A DNA stretch of 64,000 bases from Arenibacter amylolyticus (GCF_002150785.1 NZ_MTAZ01000002.1:1-64000), one strand, 5' to 3'. Counted from the stretch's first letter, positions 17,765 through 27,403 are shown. Notes: a model not told the origin generated them from the sequence alone. Program-made: numbers and translations.

Positions 17765-18115
17765 TTAAAGTTTTTTGTCGTCGTTTAGAAGCTTATAAAA
17801 TATAGATTGCAAGAAGGATAGCAATAGGCTAAAAAGGAGTGCCCACCAGATATTCCCTACCACAAAACCGTCAACTAGGCTATCAGTTAAAAGGATAATT
17901 ATAGCGTTGATTATTAGTAGGAAAAGTCCAAGGGTGAGAATGGTTACCGGTAGGGTGAGTATAATTAGGATGGGTTTAACAATGAAATTCAATAATCCCA
18001 GTACTATGGCTACTATAATGGCGGTAGTGTAGCTGGCTACTGTTACTCCAGGTAAAATAGCGTCTAAAATAACTATGGCAACTGCGGTAAGAAGTATTCT
18101 TAATAGTAGTTTCAT
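17765..18115 (-). CDS. Small four-helix membrane protein, phage holin superfamily IV (PF04020-type)
   Basis: 116 residues, almost entirely hydrophobic, with about four membrane segments, including a GLLNFIVKPILIILTLP motif typical of the YvlD/PF04020 family and a final charged LLNDDKKL. The family name refers to phage holins, but chromosomal members are common and are not evidence of a prophage. No lysis or phage gene lies nearby. Its function is unknown. Confidence 0.8.
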   Translation of the reverse strand: MKLLLRILLTAVAIVILDAILPGVTVASYTTAIIVAIVLGLLNFIVKPILIILTLPVTILTLGLFLLIINAIIILLTDSLVDGFVVGNIWWALLFSLLLSFLQSIFYKLLNDDKKL

Positions 18116-18249
18116 GATTTGTTTGTGGGTTAAATAGGGTTAATCTACTTTATGATAATAAAAATAATCATTTTTTTAAAGGAAGCATCCCCCCGGCATT
18201 CAATATTGCGGTAAAAAACATCTTGGTTCCTAGGAGTGGGGGTGGAGTG

Positions 18250-18288
18250 GGTTAGGGATAAAATACAGGAAATGTTTTATCCCTAACC
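18250..18288. other. Perfect 14-bp inverted repeat
   Basis: GGTTAGGGATAAAA (18250-18263) pairs with TTTTATCCCTAACC (18275-18288) around an 11-base loop. It lies 78 bp beyond the stop of the minus-strand esterase gene. There is no T-run after it on the minus strand, so it may be an RNA-end stabiliser or a rho-assisted terminator rather than a standard intrinsic one. Confidence 0.6.
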
Positions 18289-18365
18289 GTGTCCAAATTG
18301 GTTATTGGTAAAATGATGCACGTTGCCTGTAGCACTTAGGCATGCTGCATGTTAAATCTTGGGAG

Positions 18366-19136
18366 CTATTCTTTAAAAAAGGGGATGGATTTAGCCAAAA
18401 ACTCCTTCGGGTTTTCCGCGTGTAGCCAATGGCCGGCATTGCTTATGGTCTCCACGCTTGCCCTTGGAAAATGTTTCTGGATAGCTCTAGTATCATCATC
18501 GGTAATGTAGTCAGATTTATCTCCCCTAAGGAATAAAGTGGGCCCTTCATAGGAGTCCGTGGCCCCTATGTTTGTGCCAATTTCCTCCATGCGTTCGCTT
18601 AGTACCTCTAAATTAAACCTGAAATCTAAGACTCCTTTTTCTGCCCAATAAAGGTTTTTTAGTAAGAACTGCCTAACTCCAGGTTGGGTGATATACCTTG
18701 TTAAGCGATCGTTGGCTTCCTGTCTAGACGAAATTTCGCGAACTTTTATAGCCTTTAGTCCGCTAAGAATTTCCTGGTGGTGTGGCGGATAGTATTTAGG
18801 TGCAATATCGGCAACTAGTAGTTTTTTTACCTTCTCTGGGTGTGTACAGGCAAATTGCATGGCTACTTTGCCGCCCATACTATGTCCTAATAGGATAGCA
18901 CTACTTAAGTTGTGATGTTCCATATAGCGGTTTAAGTCTTCTGCCATCACATCGTAATTAAACGTTGTGGCATGAAAACTTTTACCGTGGTTGCGTTGGT
19001 CTATCAAATGTACTTCAAAGCCTTCCTCCCCGTATTGTTTTCCTAGGGTTTTCCAGTTGTCCAGCATTCCTAAAAATCCGTGAAGGATAAGAAGGGGTTC
19101 TCCTGCTCCTATGATGTTGGAATGTAATACCTCCAT
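18366..19136 (-). CDS. Alpha/beta-fold hydrolase, YbfF-like esterase
   Basis: 256 residues. The oxyanion strand LLILHGFLGMLDNW sits at residues about 15-30. The nucleophile elbow GHSMGGKVAM has Ser near residue 83, the acid lies in the LFLRGDKSDYI region, and the His is in ISNAGHWLHAE near the C-terminus, so the triad is complete. The closest pattern is the YbfF/PF00561 esterases, which hydrolyse short acyl esters. Its start lies 4 bp after the pdxJ stop, so the two are translated from one message. Confidence 0.88.
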   Translation of the reverse strand: MEVLHSNIIGAGEPLLILHGFLGMLDNWKTLGKQYGEEGFEVHLIDQRNHGKSFHATTFNYDVMAEDLNRYMEHHNLSSAILLGHSMGGKVAMQFACTHPEKVKKLLVADIAPKYYPPHHQEILSGLKAIKVREISSRQEANDRLTRYITQPGVRQFLLKNLYWAEKGVLDFRFNLEVLSERMEEIGTNIGATDSYEGPTLFLRGDKSDYITDDDTRAIQKHFPRASVETISNAGHWLHAENPKEFLAKSIPFFKE

Positions 19137-19139
19137 GTT

Positions 19140-19853
19140 TTACTTTAATTTATTTAGATACATATTTACTACGTTCTCTAAGCCTAGGTAGAGCGACTCC
19201 GAAATTAGGGCATGGCCAATAGAGACCTCCAGTAAGTGAGGAACACTTTCTTTAAAGTACTGAATATTGTCCAGGCTTAGGTCGTGCCCAGCATTAATGC
19301 CCAACCCTAGTTGATGTCCAATATTGGCTGCTTCCGCAAACGGAAGTACCCCCGCCTTATTCCCGTTTTCGTAGGCAACGGCGTAGCTTTCTGTATATAA
19401 TTCGATGCGATCCGTACCTGTTAAGGCAGCGCCTTCCACCATTTTAAGGTCTGGGTCTACAAAAATAGAGGTGCGTATGCCATTGCTTTTGAAGGTATGG
19501 ATAACCTCTTTTAAAAAGTCTTTGTGTTTTATAGTGTCCCAGCCTTCATTGGAGGTAATGGCATCTACGTCATCAGGAACCAGCGTAACCTGGGTGGGCT
19601 TTAATTCTAATACAAGGTCAATAAATTTAGGAATAGGGTTCCCTTCTATATTGTATTCTGTGGTAACTACCTTTTTTAGGTCCCTAGCATCCTTGTAGGT
19701 AATATGCCTTTCGTCTGGTCTAGGGTGGATGGTGATCCCTTGCGCGCCAAAAGCCTCAATATCTTGGGCGGCTTTTACAAGGTTAGGAACGTTGCCTCCC
19801 CTCGAGTTTCTAATTGTAGCAATTTTATTTACGTTAACGCTAAGCTTTGTCAT
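19140..19853 (-). CDS. pdxJ: Pyridoxine 5'-phosphate synthase PdxJ
   Basis: A 237-residue TIM-barrel enzyme that condenses 1-deoxyxylulose 5-phosphate with 3-amino-2-oxopropyl phosphate to pyridoxine 5'-phosphate, the last ring-forming step of the DXP-dependent vitamin B6 route. Motifs seen: [30 protein letters not shown] near residue 40, TLVPDD near 95, and [10 protein letters not shown] near 190. The length fits the family. The downstream esterase follows with a 3-bp gap. Confidence 0.96.
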   Translation of the reverse strand: MTKLSVNVNKIATIRNSRGGNVPNLVKAAQDIEAFGAQGITIHPRPDERHITYKDARDLKKVVTTEYNIEGNPIPKFIDLVLELKPTQVTLVPDDVDAITSNEGWDTIKHKDFLKEVIHTFKSNGIRTSIFVDPDLKMVEGAALTGTDRIELYTESYAVAYENGNKAGVLPFAEAANIGHQLGLGINAGHDLSLDNIQYFKESVPHLLEVSIGHALISESLYLGLENVVNMYLNKLK

Positions 19854-20118
19854 AACTTACTTCTATGTTTAAAAGACAAAAATACAAATTAGGCATACCT
19901 TTTGTTCCTTTTAAAGTGAAAGAATTTATCTGAAGGGCTAGCGGGGCGAGCTTCCTTGGGTAATGAGCTTGGAAAGTGGTTTCCGGCCTTTCCTAAAAAC
20001 AGAATGCAATGCGTACTAATAAGTGGTGAGAAGTTGATGCTCTGGGCAAGATTACTTGTTTCAACTTTGGCGCTAAGGATTTTTTATTAGTATTTTGCAT
20101 TATAATAGAAGTAGAGAG

Positions 20119-20775
20119 ATGCAGATTCAAGAAAGCATATTAACAACAGTGCCGGTATTTAAAGTGACGGATTCGATGAAAGAAGCGATTCAGTTCTTTG
20201 AACAGACCACCTATTCCCATGTAGCAGTAGTGGATAAAGGGGTTTATATAGGAATGTTGGAAAAAAATGACCTGGAAAGTTATAGCCCGGATAAGATCAT
20301 TGAGGTAGATAGGTATCAGTTAGCTACATTTTTAGTGAGGCCAGAGGCTACTTGGTTAGATGCTTTGGCAACGTTTTCTAAAAACGAAGCCAATCTTGTG
20401 CCGGTAGTAGACAATGCAGGGAAAGTGATGGGGTATTATGACCTTATAGATATCGTGAATCTGTTTATTGATACCCCGTTTTTTACAGATCCTGGAGGGA
20501 TTCTGGTATTGGCAAAAGGGATTAAGGACTATTCGTTTAGTGAGATTGCGCAGATTGTAGAAAGCAATAATCTAAAATTGATCGGAGCCTTTATTACGGA
20601 CAGTAGGAGTGATGTAATACAGATTACCATAAAGATTAGTGCTACTAATCTAAATGAGGTGATCCAAACCTTTAGACGATATAACTACACAATTTTATAT
20701 GGTAATGATGACGATCAGCTGCTGGAGAACCTAAAACAACGATCCGATTATCTGGATAAATACCTTAACGTTTAA
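20119..20775 (+). CDS. CBS-domain protein
   Basis: 218 residues from the chosen ATG; an upstream TTG eight codons earlier is a weaker option. Two CBS motifs fill the first 130 residues: VTDSMKEAIQFFEQ with HVAVVDKGVYIGML, then ATFSKNEANLVPVVDN with GKVMGYYDLIDIV. The C-terminal third resembles an ACT-like fold (residues about 145-205). Such proteins usually bind adenine nucleotides and act as sensors. It lies 5 bp before nadK, so it is likely translated with it. A link to NAD(P) status is inferred from that position. Confidence 0.85.
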   Translation: MQIQESILTTVPVFKVTDSMKEAIQFFEQTTYSHVAVVDKGVYIGMLEKNDLESYSPDKIIEVDRYQLATFLVRPEATWLDALATFSKNEANLVPVVDNAGKVMGYYDLIDIVNLFIDTPFFTDPGGILVLAKGIKDYSFSEIAQIVESNNLKLIGAFITDSRSDVIQITIKISATNLNEVIQTFRRYNYTILYGNDDDQLLENLKQRSDYLDKYLNV

Positions 20776-20780
20776 CAATT

Positions 20781-21662
20781 ATGAAGGTAGCCGTTTACGG
20801 AATAGCTTACCAAGAGTCTGCTGTAGAATATGTTTTGGAGCTTATAGATGAGTTGCAAAAGGAACAAGCGGAAATTTATTTTGAAGAATCATTTTACAAC
20901 TTTATAGTGCAGCGTCACAAGGTGGACGACTATCCCACTTTTACAAATAAAGTAGGGTTAGATAAAACCTTCGATATGTTTGTGAGCTTCGGTGGGGACG
21001 GTACTATTTTAAGGGCTACTACCTATGTTCGGGATTTGGGAATTCCTATAGTAGGGGTAAATACGGGCCGACTAGGGTTCTTGTCTACCTTTAAAAAGGA
21101 AGATGTGCGTAAGGTGGTCCAAGAATTTGTGGCCGGAGCCTATATTATTGAGGAGCGTTGTTTAGTGGAAATCGCCGAGTCTTCCGATATTCCCGAGTTT
21201 AAGGAGCTGAATTTTGCTCTGAATGAGATTACCGTGAGTAGAAAGGATACCACCTCAATGATTACTATAGAAACCTATCTTAATGATGAATACCTAACCT
21301 CCTATTGGGCAGATGGATTTATAGTTTCTACCCCAACAGGATCTACCGGATACTCCCTAAGTTGTGGAGGTCCCGTTATGGCGCCCTCGGTAAAGTCCTT
21401 TGTCTTAACCCCTATTGCCCCGCATAACCTTAACGCCAGGCCCTTGGTTATATCAGACGATACAGTAATCCGACTAAAAGTTTCCGGAAGGGCCAAAGGA
21501 CATTTGGTATCTTTAGACTCCCGGATTGCTACCGTACCCAATGGGAAAGAAATTTTGGTGCGTAAGGCTCCCTTTACTATTAAGATGATAGAGTACACCT
21601 CGGAGAGTTTCCTAAAAACACTTAGAAATAAATTGTTGTGGGGAGAGGATAGACGTAACTGA
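20781..21662 (+). CDS. nadK: NAD kinase
   Basis: 293 residues. It phosphorylates NAD to NADP. The GGDG motif is in FVSFGGDGTILRAT at about residue 70, followed by GVNTGRLGFLST, the NE/D motif in FALNEITVSRKDTTSMI, and the diphosphate-binding TPTGSTGYSLSCGGPVM. The length is normal. It is the second gene of a CBS-nadK pair and heads toward the DUF6089-uppS-bamA group, with 116 bp and a candidate promoter between. Confidence 0.96.
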   Translation: MKVAVYGIAYQESAVEYVLELIDELQKEQAEIYFEESFYNFIVQRHKVDDYPTFTNKVGLDKTFDMFVSFGGDGTILRATTYVRDLGIPIVGVNTGRLGFLSTFKKEDVRKVVQEFVAGAYIIEERCLVEIAESSDIPEFKELNFALNEITVSRKDTTSMITIETYLNDEYLTSYWADGFIVSTPTGSTGYSLSCGGPVMAPSVKSFVLTPIAPHNLNARPLVISDDTVIRLKVSGRAKGHLVSLDSRIATVPNGKEILVRKAPFTIKMIEYTSESFLKTLRNKLLWGEDRRN

Positions 21663-21728
21663 TTCTTTTCGGTAAACAATAAAAAAGTGCAAAACCAGTT
21701 TATCAGGTTAGAACAAGAATGTAATTAA

Positions 21729-21762
21729 TTGATGATCTAAGTGGTTCAATTGGTTATATTTG
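21729..21762 (+). promoter_or_regulatory. Candidate promoter of the DUF6089-uppS-bamA group
   Basis: TATATTTG (21755-21762) matches TAnnTTTG. A TTG at 21729-21731 lies 23 bp upstream, slightly longer than the usual 19-21 bp. The box ends 16 bp before the DUF6089 start. Confidence 0.45.
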
Positions 21763-21778
21763 CAAACTTTTAAGAATT

Positions 21779-22468
21779 ATGAGGTTATTTCCTGTAGTGC
21801 TTCTTATATTTATTTTTTCCGGTGCATGGGGGCAAACCTATGAGGTTGGACTCTTTGCAGGGGGAGCAAATAATATAGGCGATGTGGGAAGAACCAATTA
21901 TATAATGCCCTCCGGACCCGCTTTCGGAGGGCTGTTTAAATGGAATAAGAGTCAGCGTTACGCCTGGAGAGGTAGTGTTATTTATGGAGAGTTTGTAGCC
22001 GATGATGCTAAGTCCGATATGCCTTCCAGACAACAACGAGGGTATAGAATGACGAATAGTGTACTGGAGTTTTCTGCGGGACTCGAGTTTAATTTTGTGG
22101 AGTATAATTTACATAGGCTGGGGCCGGCATTTACCCCTTACCTATATACAGGAGCTACCTACTTTAGGTACGGGTATCATCATTTTGATGGTTCTGGTGA
22201 TTTGCAGGATGTAGGGCAAAAGGACGGGGCCTTTGCAATTCCTATGACCGTAGGGGCAAAGCTTAGAGTGAGTCAGTTTTTTGTGGTAGGGGCGGAGATA
22301 GGAGCTAGGTATACCTTTACCGATAATTTGGATGCTAGTAATCCTTCCGGTTCTAATTTTGACGAAAATAAATTTGGAAATATTTATAGTGATGATTGGT
22401 ATGTTTTTTCTGGTATAAGTTTTACGTATACCTTTGGACGAAAACCATGTCAAGATCCCTTCCAGTAA
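21779..22468 (+). CDS. DUF6089 outer-membrane beta-barrel protein
   Basis: 229 residues with a signal peptide (MRLFPVVLLIFIFSGAWG, cleavage near residue 19) and repeated amphipathic strands ending in aromatic residues. The start YEVGLFAGGANNIGDVG and the end GISFTYTFGRK match the DUF6089 barrel family, which in flavobacteria commonly precedes uppS and bamA. It is probably an outer-membrane protein. Its molecular role is unknown; the constant position next to bamA suggests envelope biogenesis. Its stop lies 7 bp before the uppS ATG. Confidence 0.85.
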   Translation: MRLFPVVLLIFIFSGAWGQTYEVGLFAGGANNIGDVGRTNYIMPSGPAFGGLFKWNKSQRYAWRGSVIYGEFVADDAKSDMPSRQQRGYRMTNSVLEFSAGLEFNFVEYNLHRLGPAFTPYLYTGATYFRYGYHHFDGSGDLQDVGQKDGAFAIPMTVGAKLRVSQFFVVGAEIGARYTFTDNLDASNPSGSNFDENKFGNIYSDDWYVFSGISFTYTFGRKPCQDPFQ

Positions 22469-22475
22469 TAGATAT

Positions 22476-23216
22476 ATGAGTACTACAACAGAAGGAAATA
22501 ATAAAGCGCTGCCAAAACATATTGCCATTATTATGGATGGTAATGGCAGATGGGCAAAAAAACAAGGGAAATTACGCGTGTTTGGCCATGAGCATGGCGT
22601 AAAAACCGTAAGGAGAACCGTAGAAGACTGTGCAAAGTTGGGGGTGGAATATCTCACCCTATACACCTTTTCTACGGAAAACTGGAACAGGCCTAAGTTA
22701 GAAGTAGATACGCTTATGCGCCTTCTAGTCGCTTCCCTAAAAAAAGAGCTGGTAACCCTTACCAAAAACAATATTAGGTTAAACACCATAGGGAATATTG
22801 CTACCTTGCCCAAAAGGGCGCATAAGGAGTTGTTGGATGTAATGGAGAAAACCAAGGATAATTCCGGAATGGTATTAACTTTGGCACTTAGCTACGGTGC
22901 TAGGGAGGAGTTAAAGACTGCTATTCAACAAATAGCAACCAAAGTTAAAAATAATATAATTTCTATTGAAAATATTGATGAAACCATTATAAATAACCAT
23001 CTTTACACGCATGATTTGCCTGATGTAGACCTCCTTATACGCACTAGTGGCGAGCAAAGGATCAGTAATTTTCTACTTTGGCAGATTGCATATGCTGAAT
23101 TTTATTTTATTGATGTATTTTGGCCCGACTTTACGGAACATCACTTATTAGAAGCCATTGAAAATTACCAGAACAGAGAACGACGATTTGGAAAAACAAG
23201 CGAACAACTTATCTAG
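22476..23216 (+). CDS. uppS: Isoprenyl transferase (undecaprenyl diphosphate synthase)
   Basis: 246 residues. It extends farnesyl diphosphate with isopentenyl diphosphate units to undecaprenyl diphosphate, the lipid carrier of peptidoglycan and O-antigen precursors. The catalytic Asp is D21 in MDGNGRWAKKQGK. YLTLYTFSTENWNRP and RTSGEQRISNFLLWQ are family hallmarks. The ATG was chosen over an upstream TTG because it begins close to the typical start and falls just after the DUF6089 stop. The bamA start follows by 5 bp. Confidence 0.96.
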   Translation: MSTTTEGNNKALPKHIAIIMDGNGRWAKKQGKLRVFGHEHGVKTVRRTVEDCAKLGVEYLTLYTFSTENWNRPKLEVDTLMRLLVASLKKELVTLTKNNIRLNTIGNIATLPKRAHKELLDVMEKTKDNSGMVLTLALSYGAREELKTAIQQIATKVKNNIISIENIDETIINNHLYTHDLPDVDLLIRTSGEQRISNFLLWQIAYAEFYFIDVFWPDFTEHHLLEAIENYQNRERRFGKTSEQLI

Positions 23217-23220
23217 CGGC

Positions 23221-25800
23221 ATGGGCAGAATCATGAGCCTACACTTTTTAACCGCACTTACCTTCTTTTTTTTTACAACCCTAAACTACGCACAGGACCC
23301 CTCCTATGAGGATGGGAAAGAATATATCCTTGGTGGTTTGGAGGTCACCGGTCTGCAAAGCTATAACGAGCAGACCGTAAAGACCTATACAGGCCTTAGG
23401 ATAGGACAGCCCATAACTGTGCCCGGGGATGAGATCAGTGCCGTAATTAATAAATTATGGGGGTTAGAGCTATTTACGGATATTAGCTTTTACATCACCA
23501 ATATTGAGGACGGTAAGGTGTTTTTGGAGCTCAATATTATTGAGCGGCCCACGCTTACAGATGTAACCGTTTACGGGGTGAAGCAGCGTAGAGTTGCAGA
23601 GATTTTAAAGGATACCGATCTTAAAAAAGGTAAAAAGATTACCGAAAGTTTAATTGCCAATACCAGGAACTACCTCCAGAATAAATACAAAAAGAAGGGT
23701 TACCTTAACGCTACCGTAAATATTGCTACTGCAAAGGATACGGTAGATACCAATACCCAGAAAATGGTGATCAACATTAAGAAGGGGGAAAAGGTAAAGA
23801 TTAACAATATTATCTTTGAAGGCAATGAAGAGCTGTCCAATAAATCACTTAGGAAGGCCCTGAAAAACACCAAAAAGAAGAGGTTTTATCGCTTCTGGAA
23901 AAAATCTAAGTACATAGAGGAAGATTATAAGGAAGATTTGGTTGCCTTGGTAGACAAGTATGCCGAAAAAGGATACAGGGATGCTAGGGTAGTGTCGGAT
24001 ACCTTTGTAAAGGTAGATGATAAGCTTATAGACCTAAAGATTAAAGTAGAAGAAGGAAACAAATACTACTTTGGGGATATCAACTTTGTGGGGAATACCG
24101 TTTATACCAACCGCCAATTGGCCAGTGTTTTGGGAATTAAAAAGGGGGATACCTATAATGGGGTGCTGTTGAGAAAACGTATCGCAGATGCTACGGATCC
24201 AGATGCAGCAGATCTTACCAATCTTTATCAGAATAACGGATATATGTTCTCTAACATTAGTCCGGTTGAAATGTCTGCCGAAAATGATACCATCGATTTT
24301 GAAATCAGAATCATTGAAGGGAAAGAGACCTTTTTAAGTCATGTAACAGTCTCCGGAAACGATAAGACCAATGACCACGTAATCTTTAGGGAACTGCGTA
24401 CTAGACCTGGACAACGTTATAATAAATCCGATATTATTAGGAGTATCAGGGAATTAGGTCAGTTGGGCTTCTTTGATGCAGAACAGATTGTTCCCGATAT
24501 TCAAAACCCAAACCCAAATACCGGTACGGTAGATTTAGCTTGGAACTTGGTAGAATCTGGTTCTAGCCAGATAGAACTACAAGGAGGCTATGGTGGCGGT
24601 GGTTTCATTGGTACTTTGGGACTTTCCTTCAGTAACTTCTCGGTTAAGAACTTATTTAATGGGGAGGCGTATAAGCCAGTACCCATGGGAGATGGCCAAA
24701 CCTTTGCCTTGCGTTTGCAGGCCAGTAGAACGTATAGGGTTTATAGCCTTAACTTTTCCGAGCCTTGGTTAGGAGGGAAGAAGCCAGTGAGATTTAATAT
24801 GTCGCTTTCTAGAACACAGCAATTCTACTATAACCCGTATGTAAGTAGAAGGCCAGATAAAAACAGGACCTTCTCTATTACCGGAGTGTCCGTAGGATTG
24901 GCAAAAAGGGTGCAGTGGCCCGATGATTTCTTTACCATTTCCCACTCCTTGGGCTACCAATTATACGATTTTAAAAATTACAACCTGGGACTTTTTAATT
25001 TTGGTAATGGACAATCCAATTCCTTCGCTTATAGCTTGGGGATCTCTAGGAATGCTACTGGGGGAGGACGTATTTTCCCTAGATCTGGTTCCAATTTTGA
25101 GGTGACCGCTAAATTTACACCACCATTTTCCCTGTTCAATAATAAGGATTATGACAAGTTGAATTCCGATCTTGAAATCGCTATCAAGGATAAGAACAAT
25201 GCCGAAGTAGAGCGCATAGATCAGGAGCGATTTAAATGGTTGGAGTTCTATAAGGTGAATTTTAAAGGGGACTGGTATACTACCCTAGTAGATAAATTAG
25301 TACTTAGAACCAATGCTGAATTTGGATTTTTAGGTAGCTATAATGCAAAAGTTGGAAAGGTACCCTTTGAGCGTTTTTATGTTGGAGGAGACGGATTGGG
25401 AACCTATACCTTGGACGGTAGGGATGTAATTCAATTGAGAGGATATGAAAATCAATCCCTAACACCCTATAGTGTAGATCCGGTTTCTGGACAACAAATT
25501 CAGGATGGTGGGGTAATCTATAACAAGTACTCGTTAGAACTAAGATATCCATTAACCCTTAAGCCCTCTGCATCCATTTATGGCCTGGCGTTTTTGGAAG
25601 CTGGTAATGCCTTCAACAATTTTCATAGCTTTAATCCGTTTGAAATGAAAAGATCGGCCGGAGTGGGGCTTCGAATTTTTATGCCGGCATTTGGACTTCT
25701 TGGAATCGACTTTGGTTATGGATTTGATAAGGATTATAACCCTAATTCCGTTGGGCCTAGCGGGTGGCAAACCCACTTCATTATTGGACAGCAGTTTTAA
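23221..25800 (+). CDS. bamA: Outer membrane protein assembly factor BamA
   Basis: 859 residues from the chosen ATG; a second ATG four codons on is equally possible. A signal peptide (LHFLTALTFFFFTTLNYAQ) is followed by POTRA repeats over about residues 30-420 and a C-terminal 16-strand barrel (FRGY-type VIQLRGYENQSL near residue 740, end GWQTHFIIGQQF). It inserts beta-barrel proteins into the outer membrane. In-frame sequence continues upstream into uppS, but a signal peptide is only sensible from the ATG used. It is in a tight operon with uppS, and the two OmpH chaperone genes follow. Confidence 0.95.
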   Translation: MGRIMSLHFLTALTFFFFTTLNYAQDPSYEDGKEYILGGLEVTGLQSYNEQTVKTYTGLRIGQPITVPGDEISAVINKLWGLELFTDISFYITNIEDGKVFLELNIIERPTLTDVTVYGVKQRRVAEILKDTDLKKGKKITESLIANTRNYLQNKYKKKGYLNATVNIATAKDTVDTNTQKMVINIKKGEKVKINNIIFEGNEELSNKSLRKALKNTKKKRFYRFWKKSKYIEEDYKEDLVALVDKYAEKGYRDARVVSDTFVKVDDKLIDLKIKVEEGNKYYFGDINFVGNTVYTNRQLASVLGIKKGDTYNGVLLRKRIADATDPDAADLTNLYQNNGYMFSNISPVEMSAENDTIDFEIRIIEGKETFLSHVTVSGNDKTNDHVIFRELRTRPGQRYNKSDIIRSIRELGQLGFFDAEQIVPDIQNPNPNTGTVDLAWNLVESGSSQIELQGGYGGGGFIGTLGLSFSNFSVKNLFNGEAYKPVPMGDGQTFALRLQASRTYRVYSLNFSEPWLGGKKPVRFNMSLSRTQQFYYNPYVSRRPDKNRTFSITGVSVGLAKRVQWPDDFFTISHSLGYQLYDFKNYNLGLFNFGNGQSNSFAYSLGISRNATGGGRIFPRSGSNFEVTAKFTPPFSLFNNKDYDKLNSDLEIAIKDKNNAEVERIDQERFKWLEFYKVNFKGDWYTTLVDKLVLRTNAEFGFLGSYNAKVGKVPFERFYVGGDGLGTYTLDGRDVIQLRGYENQSLTPYSVDPVSGQQIQDGGVIYNKYSLELRYPLTLKPSASIYGLAFLEAGNAFNNFHSFNPFEMKRSAGVGLRIFMPAFGLLGIDFGYGFDKDYNPNSVGPSGWQTHFIIGQQF

Positions 25801-25902
25801 TTAATACAATTAAGAGGTCAGTTTTTTATTGACTACTGTGTGTTTGAGAATGGAAATATACTTTTTGGCACGATATTTTCTATAGTCTAAAACGAAGATA
25901 GT

Positions 25903-26727
25903 ATGAAAATTAACGGAAAAATATTTTTAATTCTATGTGTTGCCTTTGCTGCAGCTAATCTTAGCGCCCAAAGAGGAGTAAGGATAGGGTATGTGGATAT
26001 GGAGTATATCCTAGAAAATGTAGAGGAGTATAGGGAGGCCACAGAGCAGTTAGCCAACAGGGTGCAACGCTGGAAGCAGGAGCTGGAAAAGGAGAAGGCT
26101 GTAATAGATCAGATGAAAAAGGATCTTATGGCAGAAAAAGTGCTGCTGACGGCCGAGTTGATTGAGGAACGCGAAGAAGAAATCCAGTTGCTGGAAAAAG
26201 AAATGCTGGAATACCAGCAAAATAGGTTTGGGCCTTCGGGCGATTTGGTTCTCCAAAAAAGGAGGCTGATACAGCCAATACAAGATCAGGTATTTAATGA
26301 AGTGCAGAAAATAGGTGCCAATAAAAATTATGATTTTATTTTTGATAAATCGGCAGATGTTGTAATGTTGTATTCGGAAAAAAGGCACGATATTAGCGAC
26401 TTGGTACTACGGGGGATCTCACGGACCAGAAAAATAAGTGCCCCTAAGAAAAACGATAGAAGAAGTCTTACCGACTTTGAGGAAGAGGAAGAGCCAAGTG
26501 AAGCGCTCTTAGAGCGACAAGAAAGAGCACAACAAGCGGAAGAGGCTAGAAGAAAGACAGCCGATGAAAGACGGGAGGAGCAGTTGAAATTAAGGGAAGA
26601 ACGTCGCAAGGCGTACGAAGCTAGAAGAAAACAACTGTTGGAGGAGAGAGAAGCTAGAAAGCAAAAAGAAGCAGAAAAAAGAAGTGGTAAAGTAGACGAA
26701 GAGGAAACAGATAATCAAAAGGAATAA
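25903..26727 (+). CDS. OmpH/Skp-family periplasmic chaperone with charged tail
   Basis: 274 residues. Signal peptide to about residue 22 (FAAANLSAQ), then the Skp core IGYVDMEYILEN, a long coiled coil (residues about 45-110) and a second beta element with YDFIFDKSADVVMLY. The C-terminal 100 residues are almost only Arg, Lys, Glu and Ala (RREEQLKLREERRKAYEARR), a tail that makes it much longer than Skp of about 160-170. It presumably escorts unfolded outer-membrane proteins to BamA. The gene sits 102 bp after bamA and 47 bp before a second OmpH gene. Confidence 0.88.
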   Translation: MKINGKIFLILCVAFAAANLSAQRGVRIGYVDMEYILENVEEYREATEQLANRVQRWKQELEKEKAVIDQMKKDLMAEKVLLTAELIEEREEEIQLLEKEMLEYQQNRFGPSGDLVLQKRRLIQPIQDQVFNEVQKIGANKNYDFIFDKSADVVMLYSEKRHDISDLVLRGISRTRKISAPKKNDRRSLTDFEEEEEPSEALLERQERAQQAEEARRKTADERREEQLKLREERRKAYEARRKQLLEEREARKQKEAEKRSGKVDEEETDNQKE

Positions 26728-26774
26728 CTTCAATCAATATATAACTATAATTAAAAATTAACATTCAAACATTA

Positions 26775-27293
26775 ATGAGAAACATGAAACAAATAAAGAA
26801 AATCGCGGTAGCCATTGTGTTGTTTGTAGCAGCGACTGGTTTTGTTAACGCCCAGGCTAAAATTGCTCATATAAACGTTCAGGAATTACTTTCTTCCATG
26901 CCAGAGATGAAAGCTGCCGATGCAGAACTTAAAAAGCTGCAAGAAACGTATAGAGCCGATATTGAAAGCTCTATGACCGAGCTTAGAAACAAGTATACTC
27001 AATACTCTAATGAATCTGCTTCTAAATCTGAAGAAGAGAACCAGAAGAGAGCTTTGGAATTACAAGGATTTGAGAAGAATATCAGTGAGGCTCAACAAAC
27101 AGCTCAGCAAGAATTGCAAAAAAAGCAAGCAGAGCTTTTGGGTCCTATTACCGAAAAAGCTAAAAAGGCCATTGAGACCGTTGCAGCTGCTCAAGGTATA
27201 GACTATGTAATAGACGCTACCCAAGGTGGTGGACTTATCGTAGCAAAGGGGAAAGACCTTTTGCCAGCAGTTAAGAAAGAGTTGGGTTTCTAA
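26775..27293 (+). CDS. OmpH/Skp-family periplasmic chaperone
   Basis: 172 residues, of standard Skp size. Signal peptide (VAIVLFVAATGFVNAQ), the core strand KIAHINVQELLSSMPEMK, a Gln/Glu-rich coiled coil over about residues 40-130, and a closing IDYVIDATQGGGLIVAKG. An ATG three codons downstream could also serve as start. Presumably a periplasmic holdase for barrel proteins. It is last in the bamA group, followed by a strong terminator. Confidence 0.92.
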   Translation: MRNMKQIKKIAVAIVLFVAATGFVNAQAKIAHINVQELLSSMPEMKAADAELKKLQETYRADIESSMTELRNKYTQYSNESASKSEEENQKRALELQGFEKNISEAQQTAQQELQKKQAELLGPITEKAKKAIETVAAAQGIDYVIDATQGGGLIVAKGKDLLPAVKKELGF

Positions 27294-27318
27294 ACCTACC
27301 CCACTAAGAGTTTAAAGA

Positions 27319-27350
27319 AAAGAGCCATGCCATCGCATGGCTCTTTCTAT
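27319..27350 (+). terminator. Intrinsic terminator after the second ompH gene
   Basis: AAAGAGCCATGC (27319-27330) pairs perfectly with GCATGGCTCTTT (27335-27346) around loop CATC, followed by a T-rich tail. Confidence 0.9.
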
Positions 27351-27403
27351 TTATAAATAAGGTTAAAATTTGGGTTTCCACATTCCCTTTGGCAGTCTTC
27401 GCT

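Noticed and set aside
17765-18115. Prophage signal from a holin-family protein
   Set aside because: PF04020-type proteins are common chromosomal membrane proteins. There is no endolysin, integrase or structural phage gene nearby.
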